64,000 bases of DNA from the NCBI GenBank assembly GCA_030737875.1, contig CM060915.1:359411863-359475862 (forward strand), written 5' to 3'. Shown here one piece after another: positions 49,229 through 62,900 of the stretch. How positions within the stretch are numbered: position 1 is the first letter of the stretch; each line of letters starts with the position of its first letter. The notes under the pieces were generated by a model. The model was not told the origin of the DNA. It did no database searches and saw nothing but the letters and a program-made list of their open reading frames with translations. Origin of the DNA: Allium sativum. Lineage: Eukaryota > Streptophyta > Magnoliopsida > Asparagales > Amaryllidaceae. The translations under genes were made by a program, and so were the position numbers.

Positions 49229-50197
49229 TGTAATAACCCGAAAATCTGGGCCAGTTTAAAATTTTTATTTTGGCAATTTTAGCGAATTTTGAACATTTAA
49301 AATAATTATTTTAAATAATATCGACGAGAAATTTATTTTGAACATAATTCGAACGTATATATTATATACGTCGTCGTTAGAATATAAATATTTATTTATA
49401 ATTATAAATAGAATTGAAAATGGCACGGTAGTTCGATAATTCGATTTCAAACTTCAATTGAATGTACCGGGTGCAAAATAATCCGGATTTTAGTGAAACC
49501 AAAAATATTAGAATCTATTCGTGAATATCTTTCCAACGAACCCGAAAAATCAAAATTTCATAGCGGGGATCAAAAGATATGTCCATTTGAAAATTCTGAA
49601 TAGTCGCTATGGAATTCAGGCCCTTAAAAATTGACATTTTGCAAATGACCTCGGATTTCGACGAAACCACTTTTGTTGGGTCCGTGATGTCAAATTATTG
49701 CTAGATTCCAAATTTCATAATTTTCCAATCAATATGTGAGCGTGGCAAAGGAAAACGCGTTTGGCCAATTTCAGTTGATTTTAAGCGACTGGAAATTGGC
49801 CAATTTTCCAACGGTCTCAGAATTCGACGAAACTAGTTTTGTTAGGACCGTATCGTCAATACGAAGCTAGAAAATATTTTTATGGAATTTTTCTAGTTAG
49901 TATGTGACCCCGGTAAAATGAAATGCGCGTTCAGATTCAATATATAGAGTTATATGTTGATTTTAACGGAAACTGTTCGAAACGATCGAATCAGCCTGCG
50001 ATACATATCCCATTGTGTTCGGAATGGGGGTAATTAGCTATGGACGACAGGCGGTGGGCCTCGTTTAGAGGTCGTTTGTGAAAGTCAACTTTTTGCAATT
50101 AAAATAATTAAATAAATTAAACTTTCCTCTCCCTCCCCTTAAATCACGTTGCCCCCCATTTTTCTTATTTCAGAATCGATTTATTAAAAAAAAAGAA

Positions 50198-50595
50198 ATG
50201 GAAGAGGGCGACGGAGAAAAGGAGGGGAGGTGCCACCGCTCCTCCCAGCGTCGCCGCCGCCAGGAGGCGACCCCCCTGTCTTCCCCTCCTCTCGCGCCGA
50301 CACCCCCCTGCTTCCCTCTCCCTCTCCTCGCTCAAGCCTCGCACCCAATCGACAACCGCCGCCACCCCCTAAACCCTAAGCCGCCGCCCCCCATGCGCGC
50401 AACCCCCAGCCTTCTCCTCCACCTCGACGCACTCTCCCCTCTTCTGCATAGAACCACACCCCCTAGACCCGAACCCGCACCCCCCTTGGCCCGAACCCCG
50501 ACCTCCGACAGCCCAGCCGACCACCACCGCGACTTCCTCGGCACCAGCAGCACCCGACGACTCACCCCGAGGCCTAGATCCGTAAATAAGTGAGT
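50198..50595 (+). promoter_or_regulatory. GC-rich exon-like block with splice-donor-like end, E2 5' LTR
   Basis: About 390 bp of C-rich sequence (CGCC, CCTCC and CCGCCGCC runs) stand out from the AT-rich LTR. It ends AATAAGTGAGTTTT, a good plant splice donor. The other LTR repeats it at 57893-58290 with an indel that shifts the frame, so it is not a conserved protein. An acceptor-like TTTTGCAG is found 5 kb on (ends 55602). Interpretation as a non-coding first exon is inference. E1 has a different GC-rich block at the same place. Confidence 0.4.
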
Positions 50596-50774
50596 TTTTA
50601 TATATATTTACAATTGTTTTACTTTAATTTCAGCTTTAAATGTGTTTAGAGTTATAAAAATATAATTTTTATTATATGTAGAAGTTAAAAATATAACTTT
50701 TATCGTATTTAAAGATTGGAAATATAATTTTCATATTATATAGATAATAAAAATGGGATCTTTATACGGTAGAA

Positions 50775-51112
50775 AATATAAAAGATGTGATTTTTAAAAT
50801 ATAAAAGACGTGATTTTTAAAATATAAAAGACGTGATTTTTAAAATATAAAAGACGTGATTTTTAAAATATAAAAGAAGTGATTTTTAAACTATAAAAGA
50901 TTAGATTTTTAGATTTGAAAAGACGATATTTTGAGATGAGTAGTGAAGTAAAAATATGGTTTTTACTCCGATAAAAATGTAATCTTTATATTTGAAAAGG
51001 TGAAATCTTTATATTTGAAAAGGCGAAATCTTTATATTTGAAAAGGCGAAATCTTTATATTTGAAAAGGCGAAATCTTTATATTTGAAAAGGCGAAATCT
51101 TTATATATTGAA
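50775..51112 (+). repeat. Two 23-bp tandem arrays, E2 5' LTR
   Basis: The first array (50775-50912) has about five to six units of AATATAAAAGACGTGATTTT type. The second (50980-51112) has about five to six units centred on AAAGGCGAAATCTTT, which can pair AAAG with CTTT. E1 carries two copies of the second type (41028-41063) beside its own 34-bp array, so the unit types are shared but differently amplified. The matching arrays in the 3' LTR are at 58470-58608 and 58672-58800. Confidence 0.85.
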
Positions 51113-52479
51113 TAGCGAAGTGAAAATTCGATTTTTAAATGTATGAAGCGATTATAAAAATATGATTTTTAAATTGAAAGTGAACAAATAAAAATGTGAT
51201 TTTTATTTTAAAAACATCAAAATATAAAAATGTGTGATTTTTTATATATGTAGTGGCTACGGGCAACGAAGCTGACGAAGATGCGATAACGATGAAGATT
51301 TCTATCAATGAAGAGTCAAGATGATTGGATAGCTATTGGTGAGAATTTCTCACCTTTCAATCTCTTTTTTTTCTAGTTATATATATATATATATACTAGG
51401 ATGCAGACGGTGTTTAGTAGCACCCGACACAATCGTCCACAGACCATGGACTTGTTTGTTTGGTTGCATAAATTAGTTAGATGATTTGATTTGAAATTGG
51501 TTGTTTGGTGAATTTGATTGATGTGTGAATGGCGTGGGCCTTCACTAGACCGGGGATAAGGCTAGGCCTCGTCCCGTTTCTAGTATCGTGTCGTTATGCC
51601 GCCGAAATTTTCTAAAATAAGTTAGAAAACTAAAAATATCATTTTTATTGTGTAAACGAACTGAATAGGAATTCATGTATTGAAATAAAATATTTTATCG
51701 TTAAAAATATACTTTTTAACGTGAATGTGAATAAATAAATATTTATAAACAAATCGGTCGATTTGTTTATATACACTGATTTGACTGATATTGATTGGGT
51801 CGATAAATTTTACACATCGCCCAACTGCACAAACAAAAATATGTGTTTGTTGATTTGAAACCCCACACGGGTGTTGGGATGATATTTGGCATACACTAAT
51901 CCCAATTATTTAATTGTATGTCGATCGATTGGTCGACAGACTGTGTAAGCATCGATTATTTATATTTGATGCTTATGTAGTTGTGTGGTGCACCTTGGAT
52001 GATGGTTGATTGTTTATCATTGCTATTATATACATGTGTTGTATGGAATCCATATAATTAACATTATATGGTGATTGATTGTGCCTCATTCCAATCGGGA
52101 AAATAATGAATATTTTAAAAGAAAATTCATGTGTTGAATATAAAAATAATCATGTGTTGACGATGTTCATGTGTTGAAAATATCCGTGTGTTGAGTAAAA
52201 TATTTTAAATAATAAAATTTACATCTTTATCATATTTAAAATTAGAACTACTTTACGGTGGAGTCTAATTAAAATCAAACGATAGATACCATAGTTTTAT
52301 AAAATATTTTACATAACAAAAATAGTCGTGTGCTGAAAGAAATATAGATTCATGTGTTGAATAGAATAAATATTCATTTGTTGAATAGAATAAAGAAGTT
52401 TTTGAAAAATATAAAGCCATGTGGATTAGAGATGCGCTATTTTGACGTGAACGATATTTATATCGATTTTATTCGTTTT

Positions 52480-53000
52480 ACAATGAATATTGAAAAGTGA
52501 TTTCAAAATCTAATATTTTGAAATGAAATTCAAATTGAATTAGATAAAAATTACAATTGAAATTTTATTGAATCAATTTGAAATGAATTCGAATCGAATA
52601 GAAAATGAACTCGATTCGAATTGAATAGAAAACGAATTTGAATTTGAATTGAATAGAAAGTGAATTTGAATTCGAATAAAATAGAAATGAATTCAAATTG
52701 AATTAAATTGAAATTGAATTAAAAACGAATTGAAATCGTTTTGAATGAAATTTAAAACGAACTGAAATTGAATTGAAATCAATTTGAAACGAATTCGAAT
52801 TGAATCAAATAGAAGGTAAATTCGAATTGAATTGAATTGAAACGAATTAGAATTTGAATTGAATTGAAACGAATTTGAATTCGAATTAAATAAAATTGAA
52901 ATGAATTCGAGTTGAATTGAAATCAAATCGATTTGAAATTGAATATAGTGTTGAAATGGTTTTGAAAACGAATTAAAAACGATTTATAAAATACGTTTTA
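52480..53000 (+). repeat. GAATT-rich degenerate repeat field, E2 5' LTR
   Basis: About 500 bp built from GAATTGAAA, GAATTCGAATT and AAACGAATT variants. The core GAATTC/AATT is self-complementary, so the transcript could fold in many ways. The copy in the 3' LTR is at 60190-60690. Spurious Asn/Ser/Phe-rich frames arise on the minus strand. Confidence 0.8.
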
Positions 53001-55962
53001 AAAAGGAAATCGACGAAATATATATAATATATATATTATATATATATATAATGGCCTGAATAGAACGCGCCGCGCTGTGGCAGTTCGTGAATTTCGACCA
53101 TTGACTTCGAATTGACATTACGGGAGATCCGACCGTCGGATTCCCCTAAAACCGGAACCGTTGGGTTCGTATCGAAAAGAGCTTTCCAATGAATATTAGA
53201 AACTTGAAATCTAACGGTTGGATTTGGAATTATGTCCAAATCAAATTTAGAAAAGGTCGCTGTAAGTGCAGTTTGATGGCCGTTGATGGAAATCGACTGT
53301 ACGGGCCTTGATAAAATTATTAAAAATATTGATAATTTGTGTAAAATCATAAGAAATGATTTGGGAAAAATTGGGGTGAAAAATTCCACATTTGAAAGGA
53401 TAAAAATAGATTTTTATCGAAAGGAACTAGTTTTGAACTGGAATTAAAATCAATTTATTTTTAAAATAAATAAGTTGAATTTGAAAGTGATTTTAAAAAT
53501 AATCAATATTCCCAATATGTGAATTGGACTGGAGTTGAATCGAAATTATCTTCGGGATATATCGATGTTGGATTTCGTGACTATACAGATATTGTTATGG
53601 GAATTTGAAAGATATGTTTTATATCGTTATTTCCAATACGATATTTGTTGGTTTCAGAATTTGATATTGAATATAAGCCGGTATATTTTCTATTCAGAGC
53701 CTTGTATTTAATATCAAATGTGATTTGGGTTTGTCGTGAATCGTGTTTTAGAAGACATTGGTTCTTTAACCCAGTTAAAGACAGAATATTGATTTTTGAG
53801 AAGATTAAAACTAAGTGGAGTTTTAATGAATCTTTAATTAGATTAAAATGTGAATTGATAATTTAAATTATCAAATCTGAAAAGTGATCGAGAGTGGAGT
53901 ATCACCAGTTTTGCTCCAAAGCGATAGTTAAATCTTTAATTAGATTTGAACGTGAAATGGTAATTAATTTTACCGATAACACCGTGGTGTTAGGAATGGA
54001 GTATCACCAGTTTTGCTCCATGGGATATATAGGTTGGGATTGGGAAATAAAATAAATAATTACTTCGGTGTGGTTCGCTAATCCCGACTAGTTTGGAAAA
54101 CCATAAAATGGTTTGAAATGATATCCAAAGGAAGATTATAGGATAAATTTAGAAGAATTTATCTTGGATAAAATTAATGGGAACATTTCCCTAAAAATGT
54201 GATTTTGTGAATAAAAGAATATTCTGAATTGGAATGAGGCGTTTGTTGTGTTTGTGTAACATTCGTTTATTATATACGTGGGTTATTCAGAAAGGCCGGG
54301 TTTATACCCATTCTGAATAACCGATTCGACGAGATGTCGAAGATAAAGACGGTGGTTGAAGACCGGAAGTCTTCACATCGTTTGGGTGATTACTGATGAT
54401 CTTGATTGGGCTGTACACCCAAGATGAGGGAAACAGTTGGTGATCGTCCAGACGTACTTGGAGATCGATGGATATGCGAGGAAAGTGCCTCCGGTTTCGT
54501 TCAGACCCAGAACGAACTTGTAAATGGATTGTGTGTCTGACATTGGATTTTATTCTGTGTTGATTGATCTCTATTAAATATACATCTGTTTGGCGGCGGA
54601 GAATTTATTCTCTTGCTTAACGCCCTTCTCTGAGACGTACGAGCTCGGAGGTTGTATATCGATGGACATCAGTCGCATGGAGTGAATTGCCAGTGTGGCA
54701 CGCGTAAGTGGCAATTGATCAGGGCTTCTGTTGAAAAGCAAAGTCTTGTGGTTGATGATCAAAGCACGACCTGTGTGGCGTAGCTTTGTGTATAACGTGA
54801 ATTCGCGAGCCTCACACCTCGGTATGAGTCAAAAACGGGATACGGACCCAAGGAGTGCACGACGTTTCTTTCTAGCTAGGGTGGTGTCAGCGACCTACCA
54901 GCCCTGACATTTATATACTTTTCACCTGTGTGGTTGTTGGATACGAGGCGCCTCGGATATAGGTCTGTAAGGACCGGGAAACGTGTGTTCAGGAATAACT
55001 AATCCTCAAAAGTAAGAGAGGACCGACCTTGGATGTTCCAAAGGATCAGAGTGGGGTCCTGAGGCATTGCTAGAGTGTCTCGAACGCGGAGAAGAGCTTT
55101 CCCCTTGCCTCGGCTCATGACGGAATCCAATTTCCAATACGTGATATTGCGGTTTTAATTGTAGAACTAGTACGGCGACATGATAGATGGTACCCATGCC
55201 GCCTATGATTGATATTTATGATTGAAAATTGTTTTGACACTATACACTTATAATAGTATCAAATGATTTGTTTTGACGTATCAAGCATTATTTGGCTATT
55301 ATAAGGGAAAACCCTATCCTCCGGCTTGCGTTGCATTGTGTGATGGGACCTGGGTCTTATAATAGCTTCATTTTTCCAAAAAGCATTGCGTTGTTTTGTT
55401 ATATGCACTAGTATTCTTGGGAGGAAACCCGTTCCGTGTTATACGGCGTGGTCCCTTGAATTACTCTCTTTTAAAGTAAAGTTTTAAATAACTGTTTTAG
55501 TTCTCACACCAGTCACATGACTGACCTGGAGTTTATTGTTTTAACCTAAACTCTGGGTGCCCCTATTTTCCACACGGGCAGCTAGTAGTTTTGGTTTTGC
55601 AGATTTATATTCACAGGGTCCTGATTTACAGCTGGAACGATGCTCGGAAAGCTCTGTATCCGTGCATTACTTCTAGTTGTGTTTATGTATTATTTTCCGC
55701 TGCGATGTATTTAAATGTAATTTAAATCTCTGATATTTGTTGAATGTAATTTATTCATACTCTGTATATTCTTGTATCTGATGGAATTGTTGTAATAACA
55801 ATGAAATGTTCTTCCGTATGCGTTCTATTTTGTCTTGTCCTCAATTCTATCCATGATTTCCCTACCGGGGAAGTTCGGGTCGTCTCAGTTTGGTATCAGA
55901 GCTTTGGTTTACAGAGCTCGAGAACAAGACACATTAGAACCATACGAAAGAATTCATCAGAT

Positions 55963-56029
55963 ATTGGATTAGTAAAATCCAATTAGAATGACTCGTTAGA
56001 GATAGGATCAGTAGTATCCTCGAACGAGT
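55963..56029 (+). ncRNA. Two stem-loops after the primer site, E2 (candidate packaging signal)
   Basis: The first hairpin is ATTGGAT/ATCCAAT around a TAGTAAA loop. The second has outer stem ACTCGTT/AACGAGT and inner stem AGGAT/ATCCT around CAGTAGT. It has the same layout as E1, C and A. Confidence 0.6.
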
Positions 56030-56909
56030 GCGAAGAGTATATTTTTCAAATGAAAACAATTTTGTTTTGAAAATTTAAATTGCTTTATACGTATTTGAAT
56101 ATTTATTTATATTGATATGGGCAATCCAGTATATAAAAGTTTTGTATATATGCGTAATGAACGTATATTCGAAGTTTTAATATACTGGGTAGATATAGAA
56201 TCACATTCTAGATATTCGGGGATGATTCTGATGATGGTGCATCATCATCAGTATTCATATTCGAATTTCGAAGGTGTGATTTCTATATATTTCCATTAGA
56301 CTGGTGTGAGAACCAAAACTAATATAGCTAGAATACATTGTTGTGAATTGGCATCAAAACATGAATTTTTGTATATATATCAAAATTATGAATTTGAAAC
56401 TCTAATCCACTAATTGATTGATGTTTGTGTTGGTTGTTTATTTGTTTGATAATTTTGAACCATTATGCCTAATTGTATCAAATATTGAGTTGTATTGAAA
56501 ATCGGTTGCATTTGCTTGCATATACATGTACTTACGTTGAACAGGTCATAGCAAGGAGGCTAGAGCAGAGAATAAAATTTGTTTGCCCGACAAATAGGTA
56601 CATGTTTACTATAATTTACTGTTTTGTTTGGGTGATGATGATTTTATGAGCCGATTGGCTAGCCGCTTGGCTTTTTCTTTTTCTTTTTGAGATCAGAAGG
56701 CCTATATCGCAATTTCGGGATTTTCCCGTGGCTCCCGGTGCAGGGGAGGTTATGGCGAAATTTTTCGAAAATTTAGGGTGTTAGCCAAATTTTTGAAAAT
56801 TTGAAAATTCTCAGAAACTGAAAAGTTGGAGAATGGAAGCCAGATCGAATGTAGAGTAGATTAATCAAACCACTTTCAACTTTGTTCCTTTTCGGGGACG
56901 AAAAGTTTT

Positions 56910-56922
56910 AAGTGGGGGAGAT
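56910..56922 (+). promoter_or_regulatory. Polypurine tract of E2
   Basis: AAGTGGGGGAGAT directly before the 3' LTR at 56923. Confidence 0.88.
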
Positions 56923-59900
56923 TGTAATAACCCGAAAATCTGGGCCAGTTTAAAATTTTTATTTTGGCAATTTTAGCGAATTTTGAACATTTAAAATAAT
57001 TATTTAAAATAATATCGACGAGAAATTTATTTTGAACATAATTCGAACGTATATATTATATACGTCGTCGTTAGAATATAAATATTTATTTATAATTATA
57101 AATAGAATTGAAAATGGCGCGGTAGTTCGATAATTCGATTTCAAACTTCAATTGAATGTACCGGGTGCAAAATAATCCGGATTTTAGTGAAACCAAAAAT
57201 ATTAGAATCTATTCGTGAATATCTTTCCAACGAACCCGAAAAATCAAAATTTCATAGCGGGGATCAAAAGATATGTCCAGTTGAAAATTCTGAATAGTCG
57301 TTATGGAATTCAGGCCCTTAAAAATTGACATTTTGCAAATGACCTCGGATTTCGACGAAACCACTTTTGTTGGGTCCGTGATGTCAAATTATTGCTAGAT
57401 TCCAAATTTCATAATTTTTCGAATCAATATGTGAGCGTGGCAAAGGAAAACGCGTTTGGCCAATTTAAGTTGATTTTAATCGACTGGAAATTGGCCAATT
57501 TTCCAACGGTCTCAGAATTCGACGAAACTAGTTTTGTTAGGACCGTATCGTCAATACGAAGCTAGAAAATATTTTTATGGAATTTTTCTAGTTAGTATGT
57601 GACCCCGGTAAAATGAAATGCGCGTTCAGATTCAATATATAGAGTTATATGTTGATTTTAACGGAAACTGTTCGAAACGATCGAATCAGCCTGCGATACA
57701 TATCCCATTGTGTTCGGAATGGGGGTATTTAGCTATGGACGACAGGCAGTGGGCCTCGTTTAGAGGTCGTTTGTGAAAGTCAACTTTTTGCAATTAAAAT
57801 AATTAAATAAATTAAACTTTCCTCTCCCTCCCCTTAAATCACGTTGGCCCCCCCCCCCTTTTCTTATTTCAGAATCGATTTATAAAAAAAAAATGGAAGA
57901 GGGCGACGGAGAAAAGGAGGGGAGGAGCCGCCGCTCCTCCCAGCGTCGCCGCCGCCAGGAGGCGACCCCCCCTGTCTTCCCCTCCTCTCGCGCCGACACC
58001 CCCCTGCTTCCCTCTCCCTCTCCTCGCTCAAGCCTCGCACCTAATCGACAACCGCCGCCGCCCCCTAAACCCTAAGCCGCCGCCCCCCTGCGCGCAACCC
58101 CCAGCCTTCTCCTCCACCTCGACGCACTCTCCCCTCTTCTGCATAGAACCACACCCCCTAGACCCGAACTCGCACCCCCCTTGGCCCGAACCCCGACCTC
58201 CGACAGCCCAGCCGACCACCACCGCGACTTCCTCGGCACCAGCAGCACCCGACGACTCACCCCGAGGCCTAGATCCGTAAATAAGTGAGTTTTTATATAT
58301 ATTTACAATTTTTTTACTTTAATTTCAGCTTTAAATGTGTTTAGAGTTATAAAAATATAATTTTTATTATATGTAGAAGTTAAAAATATAACTTTTATCG
58401 TATTTAAAGATTGGAAATATAATTTTCATATTATATAGAAAATAAAAAAGGGATCTTTATACGGTAGAAAATATAAAAGACGTGATTTTTAAAATATAAA
58501 AGACGTGATTTTTAAAATATAAAAGACGTGATTTTTAAAATATAAAAGACGTGATTTTTAAAATATAAAAGAAGTGATTTTTAAACTATAAAAGATTAGA
58601 TTTTTAGATTTGAAAAGACGATATTTTGAGATGAGTAGTGAAGTAAAAATATGATTTTTACTCCGATAAAAATGAAATCTTTATATTTGAAAAGGTGAAA
58701 TCTTTATATTTGAAAAGGCGAAATCTTTATATTTGAAAAGGCGAAATCTTTATATTTGAAAAGGCGAAATCTTTATATTTGAAAAGGGGAAATCTTTATA
58801 TATTGAATAGCGAAGTGAAAATTCGATTTTTAAATGTATGAAGCGATTATAAAAATATGATTTTTAAATTGAAAGTGAACAAATAAAAATGTGATTTTTA
58901 TTTTAAAAACATCAAAATATAAAAATGTGTGATTTTTTATATATGTAGTGGCTACGGGCAACGAAGCTGACGAAGATGCGATAACGATGAAGATTTCTAT
59001 CAATGAAGAGTCAAGATGATTGGATAGCTATTGGTGAGAATTTCTCACCTTTCATTCTCTTTTTTTTTCTAGTTATATATATATATACTAGGATGCAGAC
59101 GGTGTTTAGTAGCACCCGACACAATCGTCCACAGACCATGGACTTGTTTGTTTGGTTGCATAAATTAGTTAGATGATTTGATTTGAATTTGGTTGTTTGG
59201 TGAATTTGATTGATGTGTGAATGGCGTGGGCCTTCACTAGACCGGGGATAAGGCTAGGCCTCGTCCCGTTTCTAGTATCGTGCCGTTATGCCGCCGAAAT
59301 TTTCTAAAATAAGTTAGAAAACTAAAAATATCATTTTTATTGTGTAAACGAACTGAATAGGAATTCATGTATTGAAATAAAATATTTTATCGTTAAAAAT
59401 ATAATTTTTAACGTGAATGTGAATAAATAAATATTTATAAACAAATCGGTCGATTTGTTTATATACACTGATTTGACTGATATTGATTGGGTCGATAAAT
59501 TTTACACATCGCCCAACTGCACAAACAAAAATATGTGTTTGTTGATTTGAAACCCCACACGGGTGTTGGGATGATATTTGGCATACACTAATCCCAATTA
59601 TTTAATTGTATGTCGATCGATTGGTCGACAGACTGTGTAAGCATCGATTATTTATATTTGATGCTTATGTAGTTGTGTGGTGCACCTTGGATGATGGTTG
59701 ATTGTTTATCATTGCTATTATATACATGTGTTGTATGAAATCCATATAATTAACATTATATGGTGATTGATTGTGCCTCATTCCAATCGGGAAAATAATG
59801 AATATTTTAAAAGAAAATTCATGTGTTGAATATAAAAATAATCATGTGTTGACGATGTTCATGTGTTGAAAATATCCGTGTGTTGAGTAAAATATTTTAA

Positions 59901-62900
59901 ATAATAAAATTTACATCTTTATCATATTTAAAATTAGAACTACTTTACGGTGGAGTCTAATTAAAATCAAACGATAGATACCATAGTTTTATAAAATATT
60001 TTACATAACAAAAATAGTCGTGTGCTGAAAGAAATATAGATTCATGTGTTGAATAGAATAAATATTCATTTGTTGAATAGAATAAAGAAGTTTTTGAAAA
60101 ATATAAAGCCATGTGGATTAGAGATGCGCTATTTTGACGTGAACGATATTTATATCGATTTTATTCGTTTTACAATGAATATTGAAAAGTGATTTCAAAA
60201 TCTAATATTTTGAAATGAAATTCAAATTGAATTAGATAAAAATTCAAATTGAAATTTTATTGAATCAATTTGAAATGAATTCGAATCGAATAGAAAATGA
60301 ACTCGATTCGAATTGAATAGAAAACGAATTAGAATTTGAATTGAATAGAAAGTGAATTTGAATTCGAATAAAATAGAAATGAATTCAAATTGAATTAAAT
60401 TGAAATTGAATTAAAAACGAATTGAAATCGTTTTGAATGAAATTTAAAACGAACTGAAATTGAATTGAAATCAATTTGAAACGAATTCGAATTGAATCAA
60501 ATAGAAGGTAAATTCGAATTGAATTGAAACGAATAAGAATTTGAATTGAATTGAAACGAATTTGAATTCGAATTAAATAAAATTGAAATGAATTCGAGTT
60601 GAATTGAAATCAAATCGATTTGAAATTGAATATAGTGTTGAAATGGTTTTGAAAACGAATTTAAAACGATTTATAAAATACGTTTTAAAAAGGAAATCGA
60701 CGAAATATATATAATATATATTATATATATATATAATGGCCTGAATAGAACGCGCCGCGCTGCGGCAGTTCGTGAATTTCGACCATTGACTTCGAATTGA
60801 CATTACGGGAGATCCGACCGTCGGATTCCCCTAAAACCGGAACCGTTGGGTTCGTATCGAAAAGAGCTTTCCAATGAATATTAGAAATTTGAAATCTAAC
60901 GGTTGGATTTGGAATTATGTCCAAATAAAATTTAGAAAAGGTCGTTGTAAGTGCAGTTCGATGGCCGTTGATGGAAATCGACTGTACGGGCCTTGATAAA
61001 ATTATTAAAAATATTGATAATTTGTGTGAAATCATAAGAAATGATTTGGGAAAAATTGGGCTGAAAAATTCCACATTTGAAAGGATAAAAATAGATTTTT
61101 ATCGAAAGGAACTAGTTTTGAACTGGAATTAAAATCAATTTATTTTTAAAATAAATAAGTTGAATTTGAAAGTGATTTTAAAAATAATCAATATTCCCAA
61201 TATGTGAATTGGACTGGAGTTGAATCGAAATTATCTTCGGGATATTTCGATGTTGGATTTCGTGACTATACATATATTGTTATGGGAATTTGAAAGATAT
61301 GTTTTATATCATTATTTCCAATACGATATTTGTTGGTTTCAGAATTTGATATTGAATATAAGCCGGTATATTTTCTATTCAGAGCCTTGTATTTAATATC
61401 AAATGTGATTTGGGTTTGTCGTGAATCGTGTTTTAGAAGACATTGGTTCTTTAACCCAGTTAAAGACAGAATATTGATTTTTGAGAAGATTAAAACTAAG
61501 TGGAGTTTTAATGAATCTTTAATTAGATTAAAATGTGAATTGATAATTTAAATTATCAAATCTGAAAAGTGATCGAGAGTGGAGTATCACCAGTTTTGCT
61601 CCAAAGCGATAGTTAAATCTTTAATTAGATTTGAACGTGAAATGGTAATTAATTTTACCGATAACACCGTGGTGTTAGGAATGGAGTATCACCAGTTTTG
61701 CTCCATGGGATATATAGGTTGGGATTGGGAAATAAAATAAATAATTACTTCGGTGTGGTTCGCTAATCCCGACTAGTTTGGAAAACCATAAAATGGTTTG
61801 AAATGATATCCAAAGGAAGATTATAGGATAAATTTAGAAGAATTTATCTTGGATAAAATTAATGGGAACATTTCCCTAAAAATGTGATTTTGTGAATAAA
61901 AGAATATTCTGAATTGGAATGAGGCGTTTGTTGTGTTTGTGTAACATTCGTTTATTATATACGTGGGTTATTCAGAAAGGCCGGGTTTATACCCATTCTG
62001 AATAACCGATTCGACGAGATGTCGAAGATAAAGACGGTGGTTGAAGACCGGAAGTCTTCACATCGTTTGGGTGATTACTGATGATCTTGATTGGGCTGTA
62101 CACCCAAGATGAGGGAAACAGTTGGTGATCGTCCAGACGTACTTGGAGATCGATGGATATGCGAGGAAAGTGCCTCCGGTTTCGTTCAGACCCAGAACGA
62201 ACTTGTAAATGGATTGTGTGTCTGACATTGGATTTTATTCTGTGTTGATTGATCTCTATTAAAAAAACATCTGTTTGGCGGCGGAGAATTTATTCTCTTG
62301 CTTAACGCCCTTCTCTGAGACGTACGAGCTCGGAGGTTGTATATCGATGGACATCAGTCGCATGGAGTGAATTGCCAGTGTGGCACGCGTAAGTGGCAAT
62401 TGATCAGGGCTTCTGTTGAAAAGCAAAGTCTTGTGGTTGATGATCAAAGCACGGCCTGTGTGGCGTAGCTTTGTGTATAACGTGAATTTGCGAGCCTCAC
62501 ACCTCGGTATGAGTCAAAAACGGGATACGGACCCAAGGAGTGCACGACGTTTCTTTCTAGCTAGGGTGGTGTCAGTGACCTACCAGCCCTGACATTTATA
62601 TACTTTTCACCTGTGTGGTTGTTGGATACGAGGCGCCTCAGATATAGGTCTGTAAGGACCGGGAAACGTGTGTTCAGGAATAACTAATCCACAAAAGTAA
62701 GAGAGGACCGGCCTTGGAGGTTCCAAAGGATCAGAGTGGGGTCCTGAGGCATTGCTAGAGTGTCTCGAACGCGGAGAGGAGCTTGCCCCTTGCCTCGGCT
62801 CATGACGGAATCCAATTTCCAATACGTGATATTGCGGTTTTAATTGTAGAACTAGTACGGCGACATGATAGATGGTACCCATGCCGCCTATGATTGATAT

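Larger units (their letters stand above)
49229..55887 (+). mobile_element. Element E2, 5' LTR (6659 bp)
   Basis: Begins TGTAATAACCCG and ends CGTCTCA. In order: GACGAAAC modules (49641-49691, 49810-49857), GC-rich block (50198-50589) with GTGAGT at 50590-50595, two 23-bp repeat arrays (50775-50912, 50980-51112), an extra 3.7 kb absent from E1 (about 51245-54970) with a GAATT-rich field (52480-53000) and a second copy of an LTR-start-like module (53045-53270), then the 3' section shared with A and E1 (54970-55887). Frames in the GC-rich block (50198-50593) and at 53645-53866 match no recognised family and are not treated as genes. Confidence 0.92.
55888..56922 (+). mobile_element. Element E2, internal region (1035 bp, non-coding)
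   Basis: The primer site TGGTATCAGAGC (55891-55902) lies three bases after the LTR. Stem-loops are at 55963-55983 and 55991-56029. The block GCAGGGGAGGTTATGGC lies near 56740, then TTCGGGGACGAAAAG and the polypurine tract AAGTGGGGGAGAT (56910-56922). There is no gag, protease, RT, RNase H or integrase motif in any frame. About 93 percent of the element is LTR. Confidence 0.9.

Noticed and set aside
50198..50593. 131-codon ORF in the GC-rich block of the E2 5' LTR, repeated in part at 57893-58075
   Set aside because: An indel shifts the frame between two otherwise nearly identical LTRs, and the residues are low-complexity Pro/Arg. Treated as non-coding leader.
53036..53389. 117-codon minus-strand ORF in E2, also at 60721-61074
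   Set aside because: Kept only because both LTRs are young copies. The strand is opposite to the element and no domain is recognised.
53645..53866. 73-codon plus-strand ORF in E2, identical at 61330-61551
   Set aside because: Identity reflects LTR duplication. It is short, has no recognised family, and no counterpart was seen in A.
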